From: Bacillota bacterium
Lineage (GTDB): Bacteria; Bacillota; Clostridia; Lachnospirales; Lachnospiraceae
Length of the DNA: 51,697 nucleotides
Reading direction: 5' to 3'
Assembly (NCBI GenBank): GCA_023421075.1
Contig: JAEZUM010000018.1
Span: forward strand, 1 to 51,697
Program-made: the position numbers and the translations under genes
In this document: piece by piece, positions 1 to 8,304 of the stretch
Layout of the letters: each line of letters begins with the position of its first letter
Numbering within the stretch: the stretch's first letter is position 1
The notes under the pieces: model-generated
Told to the model about the DNA's origin: nothing
What the model saw: the letters and a program-made list of their open reading frames with translations, nothing else
Databases searched by the model: none

Positions 1-107
1 AGTATTCCTGTTGTGTACGCTATGGCTTCGACTAAAGTAGTCTTGCCACAGCCACCGTGGCCTAACAAAACAACATTGCGAATCTTTTCCGAAGTGTAAA
101 CATTCAT
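1..107 (-). CDS. Elongation factor G-like GTPase, N-terminal fragment
   Basis: The first 35 codons of a gene that runs off the left edge. The reading starts at the ATG at 107-105, seven to eight bases after a GGAGG ribosome site (rc of 116-120). The peptide begins MNVYTSEKIRNVVLLGHGGC and continues GKTTLVEAIAYTTGI, which is the G1 P-loop of translational GTPases. The GHGGCGKT form, instead of GHIDAGKT, is what I know from the EF-G-like paralogues common in Clostridia rather than from the canonical fusA of the str operon. The role in ribosome translocation or in a related step is therefore inferred from the P-loop alone. No other domain is visible in the window. Confidence 0.75.
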   Translation of the reverse strand, partial: MNVYTSEKIRNVVLLGHGGCGKTTLVEAIAYTTGI

Positions 108-387
108 TCTGATTTCCTCCAATACGCGTTTAGTAAGTAGTAGGGTCAATCACACTTTGCAATGTTGCGCAAAATGTATGCTATCACATTTCAAATCCGG
201 TGGTTTACTTAGTAGCGAGATTAGCTAAGTTATTTAGTTGCACGAGTTGGGATTGATTTGTGACACCCATAGATACCTCTTAGTATATTTTACTAGACAA
301 GCTAAACTTTTACAATAGTTTTATGTAAATATCAACAAAGTTATTTCTTTTATGCGTTGAACCGTAACGCTTTAAAGTAATAGAGTA

Positions 388-416
388 TTGACACCATAAA
401 AAATACAGAGTATAAT
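388..416 (+). promoter_or_regulatory. Consensus sigma-A promoter for the structured RNA
   Basis: TTGACA at 388-393 and TATAAT at 411-416 are both perfect consensus hexamers with an ideal 17-bp spacer. Transcription should start near 423. No gene with a ribosome site follows for about 540 bases, so the promoter most likely serves a non-coding RNA. Confidence 0.85.
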
Positions 417-422
417 GGCAAA

Positions 423-655
423 ACAGAAAGCCCGTAAGGTATATATAAGTGAATAAAACCGGACATTATGTCATATTTCGCGAGAGCATCACACCTACTT
501 TTCGAGGTTTTACAGCTCCAGTCGCAACAGCACTGTCTATTTCATAGGCAGACAGCTGCTGACAGTTGCATACTTACGCTGCAAAACTCTCAAAGCAGGT
601 ATAACACTCTCCCGAAATATGTTAAAGTTTTGGTTGAATAGTCTTATATATTCTT
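423..655 (+). ncRNA. ssrS: Long rod-shaped structured RNA, candidate 6S RNA
   Basis: The transcript expected from the 388-416 promoter folds into one long imperfect rod. Pairs seen by eye are 441-449 with 643-651, 457-460 with 632-635, 472-480 with 613-621 (nine perfect pairs), 482-486 with 607-611, and 504-516 with 578-589 with one bulge and one mismatch. A further GCAAC...CTGTCT / AGACAG...GTTGC stem closes the tip. Between the two main stems lies a symmetric open region, 487-503 facing 590-606 (17 by 17 bases), and its 5' side contains ACACCTA. A closing stem, a large central bubble and a long apical stem in about 210 nt are the hallmarks of 6S RNA, which binds the RNA polymerase holoenzyme. 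The family assignment is by shape and is not proven. A 57-codon ORF inside it lacks a ribosome site. Confidence 0.55.
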
Positions 656-671
656 CCTGGCTGAGGAAGAA
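651..671 (+). other. Short hairpin after the structured RNA
   Basis: TTCTTCCT (651-658) pairs perfectly with AGGAAGAA (664-671) around a five-base loop. No T-run follows, so it is not a clear intrinsic terminator. It may mark the 3' end of the candidate 6S RNA or be part of a larger fold. Confidence 0.4.
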
Positions 672-675
672 AGAC

Positions 676-741
676 GTTAAGTACATAGGAAGATTGCGAT
701 ACTATATAACATAACCGCAACAAAACCTGTGACGACTTAAC
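676..741 (+). repeat. Nested three-part stem-loop upstream of aroF
   Basis: Three nested complementary segments flank one loop: GTTAAG 676-681 with CTTAAC 736-741, CATAGG 684-689 with CCTGTG 726-731 (one GU pair), and TTGCG 694-698 with CGCAA 716-720. A moderately T-rich stretch (745-758) follows. It could be a weak terminator of the upstream RNA or a second structured element. Confidence 0.45.
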
Positions 742-762
742 AATGTTTGTTTCTCATTTATA

Positions 763-771
763 TGCTATAAT
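763..771 (+). promoter_or_regulatory. Extended -10 element, probable aroF promoter
   Basis: TGCTATAAT (TG at 763-764, TATAAT at 766-771) is a strong extended -10 without an obvious -35. Transcription would start near 778 and give a leader of about 185 nt before aroF. That leader contains a CGAAAGCT (809-816) / AGCTTTCG (861-868) stem with no T-run after it, so I see no intrinsic attenuator and no T-box motif. Confidence 0.5.
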
Positions 772-963
772 AAATGTACTGTGAGAATCGAAGTAACGAC
801 AACTGTACCGAAAGCTTTCTTACAAGAACCTAGAATAAACCGGAGCTATGTTAATTTAGGAGCTTTCGAATTATATATAGAAGTATTCACACGATTATAT
901 AGCATTAATCAAAAATATGTAAAGAATATTGATAATGATAGATAGAAAGGATGTTTAATAGTT

Positions 964-1977
964 ATGATTATTGTAATGAAGCCTCAGGCTAAAAAGGAAT
1001 CAATAGAAAGAATTAAGAATTTAATCGAATCAAAGGGATTGGATGCCCATATTTCTGCCGGTAAGGAAGTTACTATTATCGGTGTTGTCGGAGATAAGTC
1101 TAAACTCAGAGATCAAAACCTTGAGATCTATGAGGATGTTGATAAAATTGTATCCGTTACGGAGAGTTACAAGCTTGCCAACCGCAAATTCCATCCCGAG
1201 CCCTCCAGAGTAAAGGTTGGTAATGTAGTAATCGGCGGAGACGAGCTCGTTATTATGTCCGGACCTTGTGCTGTTGAGAGTCAGGAGCAGCTGATGCAAA
1301 CTGCGATCGCGATAAAGAAAGCAGGCGCTCAAATCCTACGTGGCGGAGCATACAAGCCCAGAACTTCCCCCTATGCCTTCCAGGGTCTAGAGGAGGAAGG
1401 CCTTCAATATATGAAGGAAGCAAGAGAGGCAACCGGTCTTCCGGTTATCTGTGAGGTAACAAGCTTAAACGCGATTGAGGCAGCGGTAAAGTATGTTGAT
1501 ATGCTTCAGATTGGTGCCAGAAATATGCAGAACTTCTATCTTCTCAAGGAAGCGGGGAAGTCCGGTCTTCCCGTATTATTGAAGAGAGGCCTTGCTGCAA
1601 CGATTGACGAATGGTTAAATGCATCCGAATATATTATCGCAGAAGGTAATCCAAATGTTGTTCTTTGCGAGCGAGGTATTCGTACCTTTGAAACCGCTAC
1701 CCGCAATACGCTTGACATTAGTGCGGTACCGGTTATAAAGGAAAAGAGTCATCTTCCGATCATTGTTGATCCAAGCCATGCAACCGGTGTAAGAGCTTAT
1801 GTGAAGCCTCTCGCCATGAGTGCGGTTGCGGTCGGAGCAGACGGTCTGATGATCGAGACACATCCGAACCCTTCCACCGCATTATCCGACGGGCCTCAGT
1901 CTCTTACCTTTGAACAATTCGAAGATCTGACCCGTGATTTAAGACCATTGGCTTCTCTGATGGGTAAGAGGTTCTAA
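964..1977 (+). CDS. aroF: 3-deoxy-7-phosphoheptulonate synthase (DAHP synthase)
   Basis: Condenses phosphoenolpyruvate with erythrose 4-phosphate, the first step of the shikimate pathway, in the cytoplasm. The 337-residue protein has an N-terminal ferredoxin-like domain of about 70 residues (starting MIIVMKPQAKKESIERI) and then the TIM-barrel core, with SGPCAVES, GAYKPRTSPYAFQG and a late DPSHATG motif. This is the KDO8P-synthase-like type I (AroA-beta) class, whose N-terminal domain often carries feedback inhibition in relatives. The start at 964 follows an AAAGGA site at about 12 bases; an ATG at 951 is out of frame. It is the first gene of an aroF-tyrA-aroA run, with 48 bases to tyrA. A long leader precedes it. 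The family call is firm; the effector is not visible. Confidence 0.95.
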   Translation: MIIVMKPQAKKESIERIKNLIESKGLDAHISAGKEVTIIGVVGDKSKLRDQNLEIYEDVDKIVSVTESYKLANRKFHPEPSRVKVGNVVIGGDELVIMSGPCAVESQEQLMQTAIAIKKAGAQILRGGAYKPRTSPYAFQGLEEEGLQYMKEAREATGLPVICEVTSLNAIEAAVKYVDMLQIGARNMQNFYLLKEAGKSGLPVLLKRGLAATIDEWLNASEYIIAEGNPNVVLCERGIRTFETATRNTLDISAVPVIKEKSHLPIIVDPSHATGVRAYVKPLAMSAVAVGADGLMIETHPNPSTALSDGPQSLTFEQFEDLTRDLRPLASLMGKRF

Positions 1978-2025
1978 AAATACTACCAACACAAAAAAGT
2001 ATAATATGATTAATAGGAGGCTGTC

Positions 2026-3162
2026 ATGAATGACTTTGAGAGTGATTTTATAAGCGATTTTAAGATTGGCTTTATTGGATTTGGATTAATTGGAGGCTCC
2101 ATTGCACGAGCCTTAAAGAAGATTAATCCGAACAATTATCTTATTGCTTATGATTATCATAAGAATAACCCCAGCTCCGATCTGACAGCAGCTCTGAATG
2201 ATCAGGTTCTGGATCGTGTTACCACTCTCCTTTCCGATGGTTTCTCAGACTGTGATCTTGTATTCTTATGTGCACCGGTCCTGTCGAACATCGAATACCT
2301 CCGACAATTGAAGCCTTTGCTCAGATCGGATTGTATCATAACCGATGTCGGAAGTGTGAAGACCAACATACATGAAGCTGTAGAGGAGTTGGGTCTTGAG
2401 GCACAATTCGTAGGAGGTCACCCAATGACCGGTTCTGAGAAGACCGGCTACCTTAACTCCTATGCGCTCCTTCTGGAAAATGCATATTATATTCTGACTC
2501 CGACTGTTAAAACACCGGATCATATGACACAGACCTTATATCAACTGGTGAAGCGCATGGGCTCTATACCAATCTTATTGGAATCCAGAGAGCATGATAA
2601 AATTACAGCAGCCATCAGCCACGTTCCTCATATCATTGCCGCCCAATTAGTGAATCTGGTTCGTGATTCCGACGATGAAGCAGAGAAAATGAGAGCCCTT
2701 GCCGCCGGGGGCTTTAAGGATATCACGCGAATTGCCTCCTCTTCACCGGTCATGTGGCAAAACATCTGCCTAACCAATGCAGGTGAGATCAAAGAGTGTC
2801 TCGATCGCTATATCTCTTCCCTACAGGTCGCTTCCGATGCACTTAGAGATAAAAACGGCGAATTTCTCTATCAAATGTTTGATACGGCAGGGGAATATCG
2901 TAGTGCAATACCGAATAAATCCATCGGTCTGATGAAGAAGCTTTTCGAAGTATATCTGGATATCGTGGATGAAGCCGGTGCGATTGCAACAATTGCAACC
3001 CTTCTTGCCAGTAATCAGATCAGTATTAAGAATATCGGCATCATTCATAACCGTGAATTTGAAGAGGGTGTTCTTCGAATCGAATTCTATGATGAAGAAG
3101 CTCAACAGAAGGCGACCGTAATGCTGGGAAGATACAATTATCGTATCTATGAGAGAAATTAG
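2026..3162 (+). CDS. tyrA: Prephenate dehydrogenase with C-terminal ACT domain
   Basis: Oxidatively decarboxylates prephenate to 4-hydroxyphenylpyruvate for tyrosine synthesis. The Rossmann motif GFIGFGLIGGSIARAL sits near residues 16-31. The catalytic region shows VGGHPMTGSEKTGY and the downstream SHVPHIIAA. The last 70 residues or so (from EAGAIATIATLLASNQISIK) look like an ACT domain, which in this family usually senses tyrosine. The length of 378 residues fits the dehydrogenase-ACT form. The ATG follows TAGGAGG at a good distance. Placed between aroF and aroA, it shows that the cluster is biased to tyrosine while sharing the common shikimate steps. Confidence 0.93.
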   Translation: MNDFESDFISDFKIGFIGFGLIGGSIARALKKINPNNYLIAYDYHKNNPSSDLTAALNDQVLDRVTTLLSDGFSDCDLVFLCAPVLSNIEYLRQLKPLLRSDCIITDVGSVKTNIHEAVEELGLEAQFVGGHPMTGSEKTGYLNSYALLLENAYYILTPTVKTPDHMTQTLYQLVKRMGSIPILLESREHDKITAAISHVPHIIAAQLVNLVRDSDDEAEKMRALAAGGFKDITRIASSSPVMWQNICLTNAGEIKECLDRYISSLQVASDALRDKNGEFLYQMFDTAGEYRSAIPNKSIGLMKKLFEVYLDIVDEAGAIATIATLLASNQISIKNIGIIHNREFEEGVLRIEFYDEEAQQKATVMLGRYNYRIYERN

Positions 3163-3273
3163 TGTATGCCAGAGCTTTGTACCAGGAATATAATCTCAGC
3201 GTGAAGTGTTATAAATAAAGTTTACCCGAATGATTGTCAAAAACAATAAAACAAGTTTAAGGAGAGTCAAGTT

Positions 3274-4572
3274 ATGATTTTCAAGAAATGCGGACCATTA
3301 AAAGGTGTGATTAAAGTTCCCGGAGATAAATCCATATCTCATCGCTCTGTTATGTTTGGTGCACTGGCACAAGGTACCACCGAGGTAACCAATTTTCTTC
3401 AAGGTGCAGACTGTCTCTCCACAATACGCTGCTTTCGACAACTCGGTATCGAAATCGAGAATAACCCTGCTACCGAATATGTAATCATACGGGGAAAAGG
3501 CTTGCATGGACTTTCTAAGCCTATGGATATATTGGATGTCGGGAACAGCGGTACAACCATGCGTCTGATCTCCGGTATCCTGTGTGGACAAAGCTTCGAA
3601 ACCTCCTTGATTGGTGACGAATCCATCCAGAGAAGACCCATGGGACGAATCATGACACCACTTTCCATGATGGGAGCAGACATTAAGAGTCTAAGAGATA
3701 ATAACTGTGCTCCACTTGTAATTAATTCATCTGCAGATGGGAAGCATCGATTAACCGGAATTCACTATCAATCACCGGTAGCATCCGCTCAGATTAAGTC
3801 CTGCATCTTACTGGCAGGCCTCTATGCAGAAGGGGAAACCAAAGTAACAGAGCCTTCTCTCTCCAGAAATCACACAGAGCTGATGCTCTCCACCTTTGGA
3901 GCCTCCATTGAAAGCTTTGGAAATACTGCAACCATTCAACCGAACCCCCAGCTAACCGGCCAGAAAATCAATGTTCCCGGAGATATCTCTTCCGCTGCTT
4001 ATTTTATTGCTGCCGGATTGTTGGTCCCGGGATCAGAGGTTGTGATCAAGAGCGTAGGGATCAACCCGACCAGAGACGGAATTCTGCGAGTATGTAAACA
4101 GATGGGTGCCAACATTACACTGGAAAATGTCATCGACAATGGCGGAGAACCGGTAGCAGACTTAGTAGTTCGTGCTGGAGAGCTTAATGCAACCGAGATC
4201 AGCGGAGAACTCATTCCCACACTGATCGATGAAATTCCGATGATTGCCGTATTAGCCTGCTTTGCAGAGGGACAGACAGTAATCAAGGATGCTGCAGAAC
4301 TCAAAGTTAAGGAATCTAATCGTATCGATGTCATGGTAGATAATCTTACCCGTATGGGCGCTGACATTACTGCAACCCCGGATGGTATGATCATAAATGG
4401 TGGAAGACCTCTGCATGGAGCGATCATCGACAGTAATTCCGATCATCGTATTGCCATGTCCTTTGCCGTAGCGGCTCTATTGGCAGAAGGCGAGACAACG
4501 ATTCGCGAGGCAGAATGTGTTGATATCTCCTACCCGAATTTCTATACGGATCTGAAGAGTCTTACCAGATAG
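3274..4572 (+). CDS. aroA: 3-phosphoshikimate 1-carboxyvinyltransferase (EPSP synthase)
   Basis: Transfers the enolpyruvyl group of PEP to shikimate 3-phosphate. The 432-residue protein shows the family landmarks: VPGDKSISHRSVMFGALAQG at the N terminus, LDVGNSGTTMRLISG near residue 90, KVKESNRIDVM around residue 350, and SDHRIAMSFAVAALL near the C terminus. The length matches the usual 420-440. An AAGGAG site lies upstream of the ATG. A gap of about 110 bases separates it from tyrA, with no terminator in it, so cotranscription from the aroF side is likely. The gene ends facing the convergent pullulanase gene. Confidence 0.95.
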   Translation: MIFKKCGPLKGVIKVPGDKSISHRSVMFGALAQGTTEVTNFLQGADCLSTIRCFRQLGIEIENNPATEYVIIRGKGLHGLSKPMDILDVGNSGTTMRLISGILCGQSFETSLIGDESIQRRPMGRIMTPLSMMGADIKSLRDNNCAPLVINSSADGKHRLTGIHYQSPVASAQIKSCILLAGLYAEGETKVTEPSLSRNHTELMLSTFGASIESFGNTATIQPNPQLTGQKINVPGDISSAAYFIAAGLLVPGSEVVIKSVGINPTRDGILRVCKQMGANITLENVIDNGGEPVADLVVRAGELNATEISGELIPTLIDEIPMIAVLACFAEGQTVIKDAAELKVKESNRIDVMVDNLTRMGADITATPDGMIINGGRPLHGAIIDSNSDHRIAMSFAVAALLAEGETTIREAECVDISYPNFYTDLKSLTR

Positions 4573-4633
4573 CAAGTACCGACGGCGAAAATCTTTCTGA
4601 TGCGTAGGAACGCTCACTTTACTTATACAAGAA

Positions 4634-4677
4634 AAAGGAATGGAGAATATGAAGTTACTCATATTCTCCATTCCTTT
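4634..4677 (-). terminator. Perfect 19-bp hairpin between aroA and the pullulanase gene
   Basis: Arms 4634-4652 and 4659-4677 are exact inverted copies around the loop AGTTAC. On the minus strand the hairpin is followed by TTTTTC, so it is a good terminator for the pullulanase transcript. On the plus strand there is no T-run, so it is weaker as an aroA terminator. Confidence 0.85.
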
Positions 4678-4754
4678 CTGATATAAAGTTAAATTAGAAA
4701 TATCTTGATCGCTTCATAATAATCTCAGTCTATCGATTGTTTACGGACGAAGAA

Positions 4755-7577
4755 TTATTTCTTGCGTCTACGAAGGGTAATCATAATCGCAGCAGCTATC
4801 ACAGCGACAGCGCCAAAGACCCCAAAGAGAATATTTCTCAAGTTATTACTCTTACCTTCTGAGGATGTCTTAGAGGTCACTGTCTCCGATGTCTTGGCCT
4901 CCTTCGATACATCCTTCACCTTATCCTCTTTCACCAATACAAGAGCTGAGATGGGCGCTATTGTAATGGATCCGCCTTCGATCGTCTCAATTATCTCCTT
5001 ACCGGCCTGATCTCCTCTGACATAGACATTCCAGCTTCCGGCAGGAACGGTAACCGGTATAGAAGCATTATTCGCATTAAATACAATGCAGATTGACTTC
5101 GATGTCTCTGCATTTGGAGAATTGTCGATGGTATAACCTACTACATTCTCGGGTAAGTTCTCAAGAAAGGTAAGATTCTTCTGAAGCTCCTGCGTCGTTG
5201 TCATGCGAAGAGCAGGATGAGCCTTACGAAAGGCGATCAAACCTTTATAATATTCATAAACCGCACGGTTCGACTCCTTGGTATCCCATTTAATGCTGTT
5301 CACAGCATCCGGCGATTGATAACTGTTTTCGTCAAAGGTGGTACCGCTCACATCAGTAGGCTTACTGCGAAGCAGCTCCTCTCCGGCCTGAAAGAAGGGA
5401 ATACCCTGAGAAGTCAGGACAATCGCTCCGGACAGCATATTCATCTTCCTACGATCTTCGAGACGATCCGTGAAATTGGAAGTTGCAATCTTATCCCAAA
5501 GGGTTAGATTATCATGAGCCGATGCATAGCTGATGGTCTGTGTCGGTTCCTTCGCCCATGCCTGATCGGAGTAGTTTACTTTCGAATAATCAATCTGCGG
5601 GTGCTCCGTGGAAGCTACGATACCGAATTTGATACTCTCCTCCATACCGGGCTGTCCGGTTACAAAGCCCTTCTCCAATTCTTCGAACACACTTCCCTTG
5701 ATACCATCTCTGAGATCATCACTAAATGCAGCGATTCCGGAATGAAGCGCGGTCATATTCGCCTTTATTGCTCTCTCCTCTTCCGGTAGTGGGGAAGAAC
5801 CTGCAGTCCAACCCTCCCCGTATACCAGGATGGTAGGATCCACTTGATTCAGTGCATCCCGGATTGCATTCATAGTCTCAATGTCATGGATTCCCATCAG
5901 GTCGAAGCGGAAGCCGTCGATCTGGTATTCCGTTGCCCAGTATACTACTGAATCAACCATGAACTTACGTACCATTGCACGCTCAGAGGCTGTCTCATTG
6001 CCACATCCGGAAGCATTTGAGTACTGCCCTTCTTCGGTCATACGGTAATAGTAACCTGGAACCGTCTTGTTTAAGCTGGAATTGGTACTGAAGGTATGGT
6101 TATATACCACATCCATTATGACACGAATTCCACTCCGATGCAGGGACTGAACCATCTGTTTGTATTCGTTAATTCTTACTTCACCCTTCTGCGGATCAGT
6201 CGAATAAGATCCCTCGGGCACATTATAATTCTCCGGGTCATAACCCCAGTTGAAATCCTGATTGACTAAGGTTGCCTCATTGATACTTGCATAATCAAAG
6301 GAAGGCAGCAGATGCACATGAGTTACCCCAAGCTCCTTCAGATGATCAATACCCGTGCTGACACCGGACGGTGTTGTCGTACCGTTCTCAGTAAATGCAA
6401 GGTATTTCCCCTTATTCTTAATACCGGAGCTGGTATCTACGGAGAAATCTCTGATATGAAGCTCATAGATTACGGCATCCGTCGGATTCACGAACTTTGG
6501 TCTGGCCTCCTCGTTAAAGCCTGACGGATCAGTAGCCTCCAGATTCACGATCATTCCTCGTTCGCCGTTAACTCCCGCCGCCTTCGCATATGGATCTATT
6601 GTCTCCTGCACAACTCCATCTACAGTAACAGTATAGGTATAATATATCTTATCCAGGTCCCCGGATTTCTCGGTATACCAGGTACCCTTTTCCTTCTGAT
6701 CCATCGGAATGGTTTCGATTAAGTTCCTTCCGACCCCCTTCTCATAAAGGTTCAGGGTAACATTGCTTGCAGTCGGAGCCCATAGCCGGAAGGTAGTCTT
6801 ATCCTTTGACCATATTGCACCAAGATCCGTTCCTTCATAGTAGAAAGCCTTCTCGAAATCCTCCGTAGAGAACACCTTGGTTTTTGATACAGTCAGTTCT
6901 CCATATCCATCAAAATGAAGTGTATATTGTCCGAGCAAAGAAACCTCTTCAGCAAATCTTACTACTGCTTTTGTCGCTTTTTTTCCACCATCTGAGGTGA
7001 TTTGATCTATTTTGTATTGCTTACCGGTTGCATCCGTCACCCTGACTTTTGCTCGTACGTTCTTCGCTGTACTGTCAAACGCACTCGTTACACTAAATTC
7101 CATTGACCTTGTACTTGTCAAGGAGACTGACATTAATTTGGGTGCTATATTCATCTCATCTTCTCCATATCCGAATTTCTCATCGTCTTGAACCACATAG
7201 ACATCAATCACTCCATCTTTCGCCCTTGTGACATCCAAGAAGCGGTCATTGGCCGTATCTTTAGCATTCCAAGCGTTACTATCCGTAGAATGACGAACAA
7301 TAAAGCCGATTTCTTTCACCCCAGCTTCCAAGTCCATCGTATAGGAGGCAATCTTTCCAAAGTCATCTTCTCCGTTCATTTCATAGGAAGCGCCTTCTCC
7401 TGACCCAATCCAACTCCAGATATTCCAGCCTTCATAATCCTCTGCATACCGATGATAATGAATATTTACCTGTAACCGATCTGCTGCTTCTGCTATGTAT
7501 TGCGTTCCGAAATTATTCCATACAGCAAGTATCACCAGCATGGATGCCATCAAAGTGGCTAAGCTTCTCTTTCTCAT
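4755..7577 (-). CDS. pulA: Type I pullulanase, secreted and membrane-anchored
   Basis: Cleaves alpha-1,6 branches of pullulan, starch or glycogen outside the cell. The 940-residue protein has a signal peptide (residues 1-31), then a region starting LQVNIHYHRYAEDYEGWNIW that matches a CBM41 starch-binding module (about 33-135). A linking beta domain and a CBM48-like module (about 245-340) follow, then the GH13 barrel. GH13 landmarks are NWGYDP at 443-448, DVVYNH at 489-494, GFRFD with nucleophile D559, GEGW with acid E588, and AHDN with D689. The C terminus has a Ser/Thr/Lys-rich stretch, a hydrophobic segment and RRRKK, and no LPxTG, so a membrane anchor is likely. The ATG follows CGGAGG. It is a single-gene unit with its own promoter and terminator. 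Confidence 0.93.
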   Translation of the reverse strand: MRKRSLATLMASMLVILAVWNNFGTQYIAEAADRLQVNIHYHRYAEDYEGWNIWSWIGSGEGASYEMNGEDDFGKIASYTMDLEAGVKEIGFIVRHSTDSNAWNAKDTANDRFLDVTRAKDGVIDVYVVQDDEKFGYGEDEMNIAPKLMSVSLTSTRSMEFSVTSAFDSTAKNVRAKVRVTDATGKQYKIDQITSDGGKKATKAVVRFAEEVSLLGQYTLHFDGYGELTVSKTKVFSTEDFEKAFYYEGTDLGAIWSKDKTTFRLWAPTASNVTLNLYEKGVGRNLIETIPMDQKEKGTWYTEKSGDLDKIYYTYTVTVDGVVQETIDPYAKAAGVNGERGMIVNLEATDPSGFNEEARPKFVNPTDAVIYELHIRDFSVDTSSGIKNKGKYLAFTENGTTTPSGVSTGIDHLKELGVTHVHLLPSFDYASINEATLVNQDFNWGYDPENYNVPEGSYSTDPQKGEVRINEYKQMVQSLHRSGIRVIMDVVYNHTFSTNSSLNKTVPGYYYRMTEEGQYSNASGCGNETASERAMVRKFMVDSVVYWATEYQIDGFRFDLMGIHDIETMNAIRDALNQVDPTILVYGEGWTAGSSPLPEEERAIKANMTALHSGIAAFSDDLRDGIKGSVFEELEKGFVTGQPGMEESIKFGIVASTEHPQIDYSKVNYSDQAWAKEPTQTISYASAHDNLTLWDKIATSNFTDRLEDRRKMNMLSGAIVLTSQGIPFFQAGEELLRSKPTDVSGTTFDENSYQSPDAVNSIKWDTKESNRAVYEYYKGLIAFRKAHPALRMTTTQELQKNLTFLENLPENVVGYTIDNSPNAETSKSICIVFNANNASIPVTVPAGSWNVYVRGDQAGKEIIETIEGGSITIAPISALVLVKEDKVKDVSKEAKTSETVTSKTSSEGKSNNLRNILFGVFGAVAVIAAAIMITLRRRKK

Positions 7578-7616
7578 TCCATCCTCCGATCTTTCTACGG
7601 GCAGTTATATAGTAAC

Positions 7617-7644
7617 ATTGTACCACATTAGAGGAAGCATGGAA
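7617..7644 (-). promoter_or_regulatory. Pullulanase promoter
   Basis: On the minus strand TTCCAT (7644-7639) and TACAAT (7622-7617) are separated by 16 bp, and the start codon lies about 40 bp downstream. The -10 is good and the -35 is weak, which suggests dependence on an activator. Confidence 0.5.
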
Positions 7645-7650
7645 AGGTTT

Positions 7651-7668
7651 TTTCGAAATTTTTCGAAA
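7651..7668. promoter_or_regulatory. Tandem TTTCGAAA palindromes next to the pullulanase -35
   Basis: Two 8-bp palindromes TTTCGAAA (7651-7658 and 7661-7668) are spaced exactly 10 bp, about one helical turn, and end 6 bp upstream of the proposed -35 at 7639-7644. That is a position expected for an activator. The binding protein is not known from the window. Confidence 0.4.
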
Positions 7669-7699
7669 TAGTTTTATATCTTTTCGCAATGATTTTTAA

Positions 7700-8086
7700 T
7701 TAAGGTAAATTTTGTACCAGTGCGATCAAAAGGATAAAGCCACTGATTCCTAAGGGTATCCCCGAAAATACCCCGGCACCCAAGGTACCCATATAAGACT
7801 TGTGCATTATAAAGCCAATAATATGAATAATACTATTGACTACACTGATCAGTACTGTATAAAATGCCAAATAGTATCCGAAGCCTATGCCAAAGAACCA
7901 TATGAATAAAACGATAAAGTTCAAGCCCACCAATACCGATGCGGACCTCAGATATAAGCCCCTGGGGTTTTTGGGGTGCTTCGACTTATAAAGCACATAT
8001 GCATTCATCCCAATCTCCTCAAAACAATGTAGTACCTGTAAAAAGGTGGTCAAAAGAATCAGAAATAAAATCATTTTGTTGTTCAT
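7700..8086 (-). CDS. HXXEE-domain small membrane protein
   Basis: A 128-residue protein with about four hydrophobic segments. Near the N terminus (residues 20-24) it carries HCFEE, the His-x-x-Glu-Glu signature of the HXXEE family. A second conserved-looking histidine is in NSIIHIIGF, and a glycine-rich GVFSGIPLGISGF segment follows. The family is an uncharacterised membrane family that may bind metal or lipid; no function is established here. The ATG has a GGAGG site. It is divergent from the TetR operon and has a TetR-type palindrome just downstream of its -10, so it is very likely repressed by that TetR. Confidence 0.75.
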   Translation of the reverse strand: MNNKMILFLILLTTFLQVLHCFEEIGMNAYVLYKSKHPKNPRGLYLRSASVLVGLNFIVLFIWFFGIGFGYYLAFYTVLISVVNSIIHIIGFIMHKSYMGTLGAGVFSGIPLGISGFILLIALVQNLP

Positions 8087-8123
8087 TCTAATACCTCCAT
8101 GAATATTTATTTTTAATCATTGT

Positions 8124-8140
8124 TTCAAACACTGTTTGAA
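8124..8140. promoter_or_regulatory. TetR operator 1
   Basis: TTCAAACACTGTTTGAA is a perfect 17-bp palindrome with a single central base (8132). It lies immediately downstream of the -10 of the HXXEE gene, so bound protein would block initiation. The core AAACAnTGTTT recurs at 8266-8280 and 9880-9890. Confidence 0.7.
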
Positions 8141-8168
8141 TTTTACTACTTAATTCTTTTATAGTCAA
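8140..8168 (-). promoter_or_regulatory. Promoter of the HXXEE gene
   Basis: On the minus strand TTGACT (8168-8163) and TAAAAT (8145-8140) are separated by 17 bp. The -10 abuts operator 1. Confidence 0.65.
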
Positions 8169-8211
8169 TAGGATTATTTTAAATTTATAGATAATAGTAT
8201 TATCTTAAATA

Positions 8212-8254
8212 TTGACAGATTGCTCCGCAAGAATATAATATAATATAATATAAT
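8212..8254 (+). promoter_or_regulatory. Promoter with four overlapping TATAAT hexamers
   Basis: TTGACA at 8212-8217 is followed 16 bp later by TATAAT at 8234-8239. Further TATAAT copies start at 8239, 8244 and 8249, made by a 5-bp unit repeated in tandem. Only the first has correct spacing to the -35. It drives the small membrane gene and tetR. Confidence 0.7.
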
Positions 8255-8265
8255 TAATCATGGAT

Positions 8266-8280
8266 TTAAACATTGTTTAA
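8266..8280. promoter_or_regulatory. TetR operator 2
   Basis: TTAAACATTGTTTAA is a perfect 15-bp palindrome centred on 8273, about 20-35 bases downstream of the predicted transcription start and just before the ribosome site of the first gene. It shares AAACAnTGTTT with operator 1 and implies autoregulation of tetR. Confidence 0.65.
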
Positions 8281-8304
8281 TTTATTATGAGGAGACGATT
8301 AATT

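Noticed and set aside
470..640. A 57-codon ORF starting at ATG 470 (MSYFARASHLL...) inside the structured RNA
   Set aside because: No ribosome site, unusual composition, and the same bases are fully explained by extensive pairing of the candidate 6S RNA.
3999..4427. A 142-residue minus-strand ORF inside aroA
   Set aside because: It is a shadow of the aroA reading frame, with serine/isoleucine-rich composition and no ribosome site.
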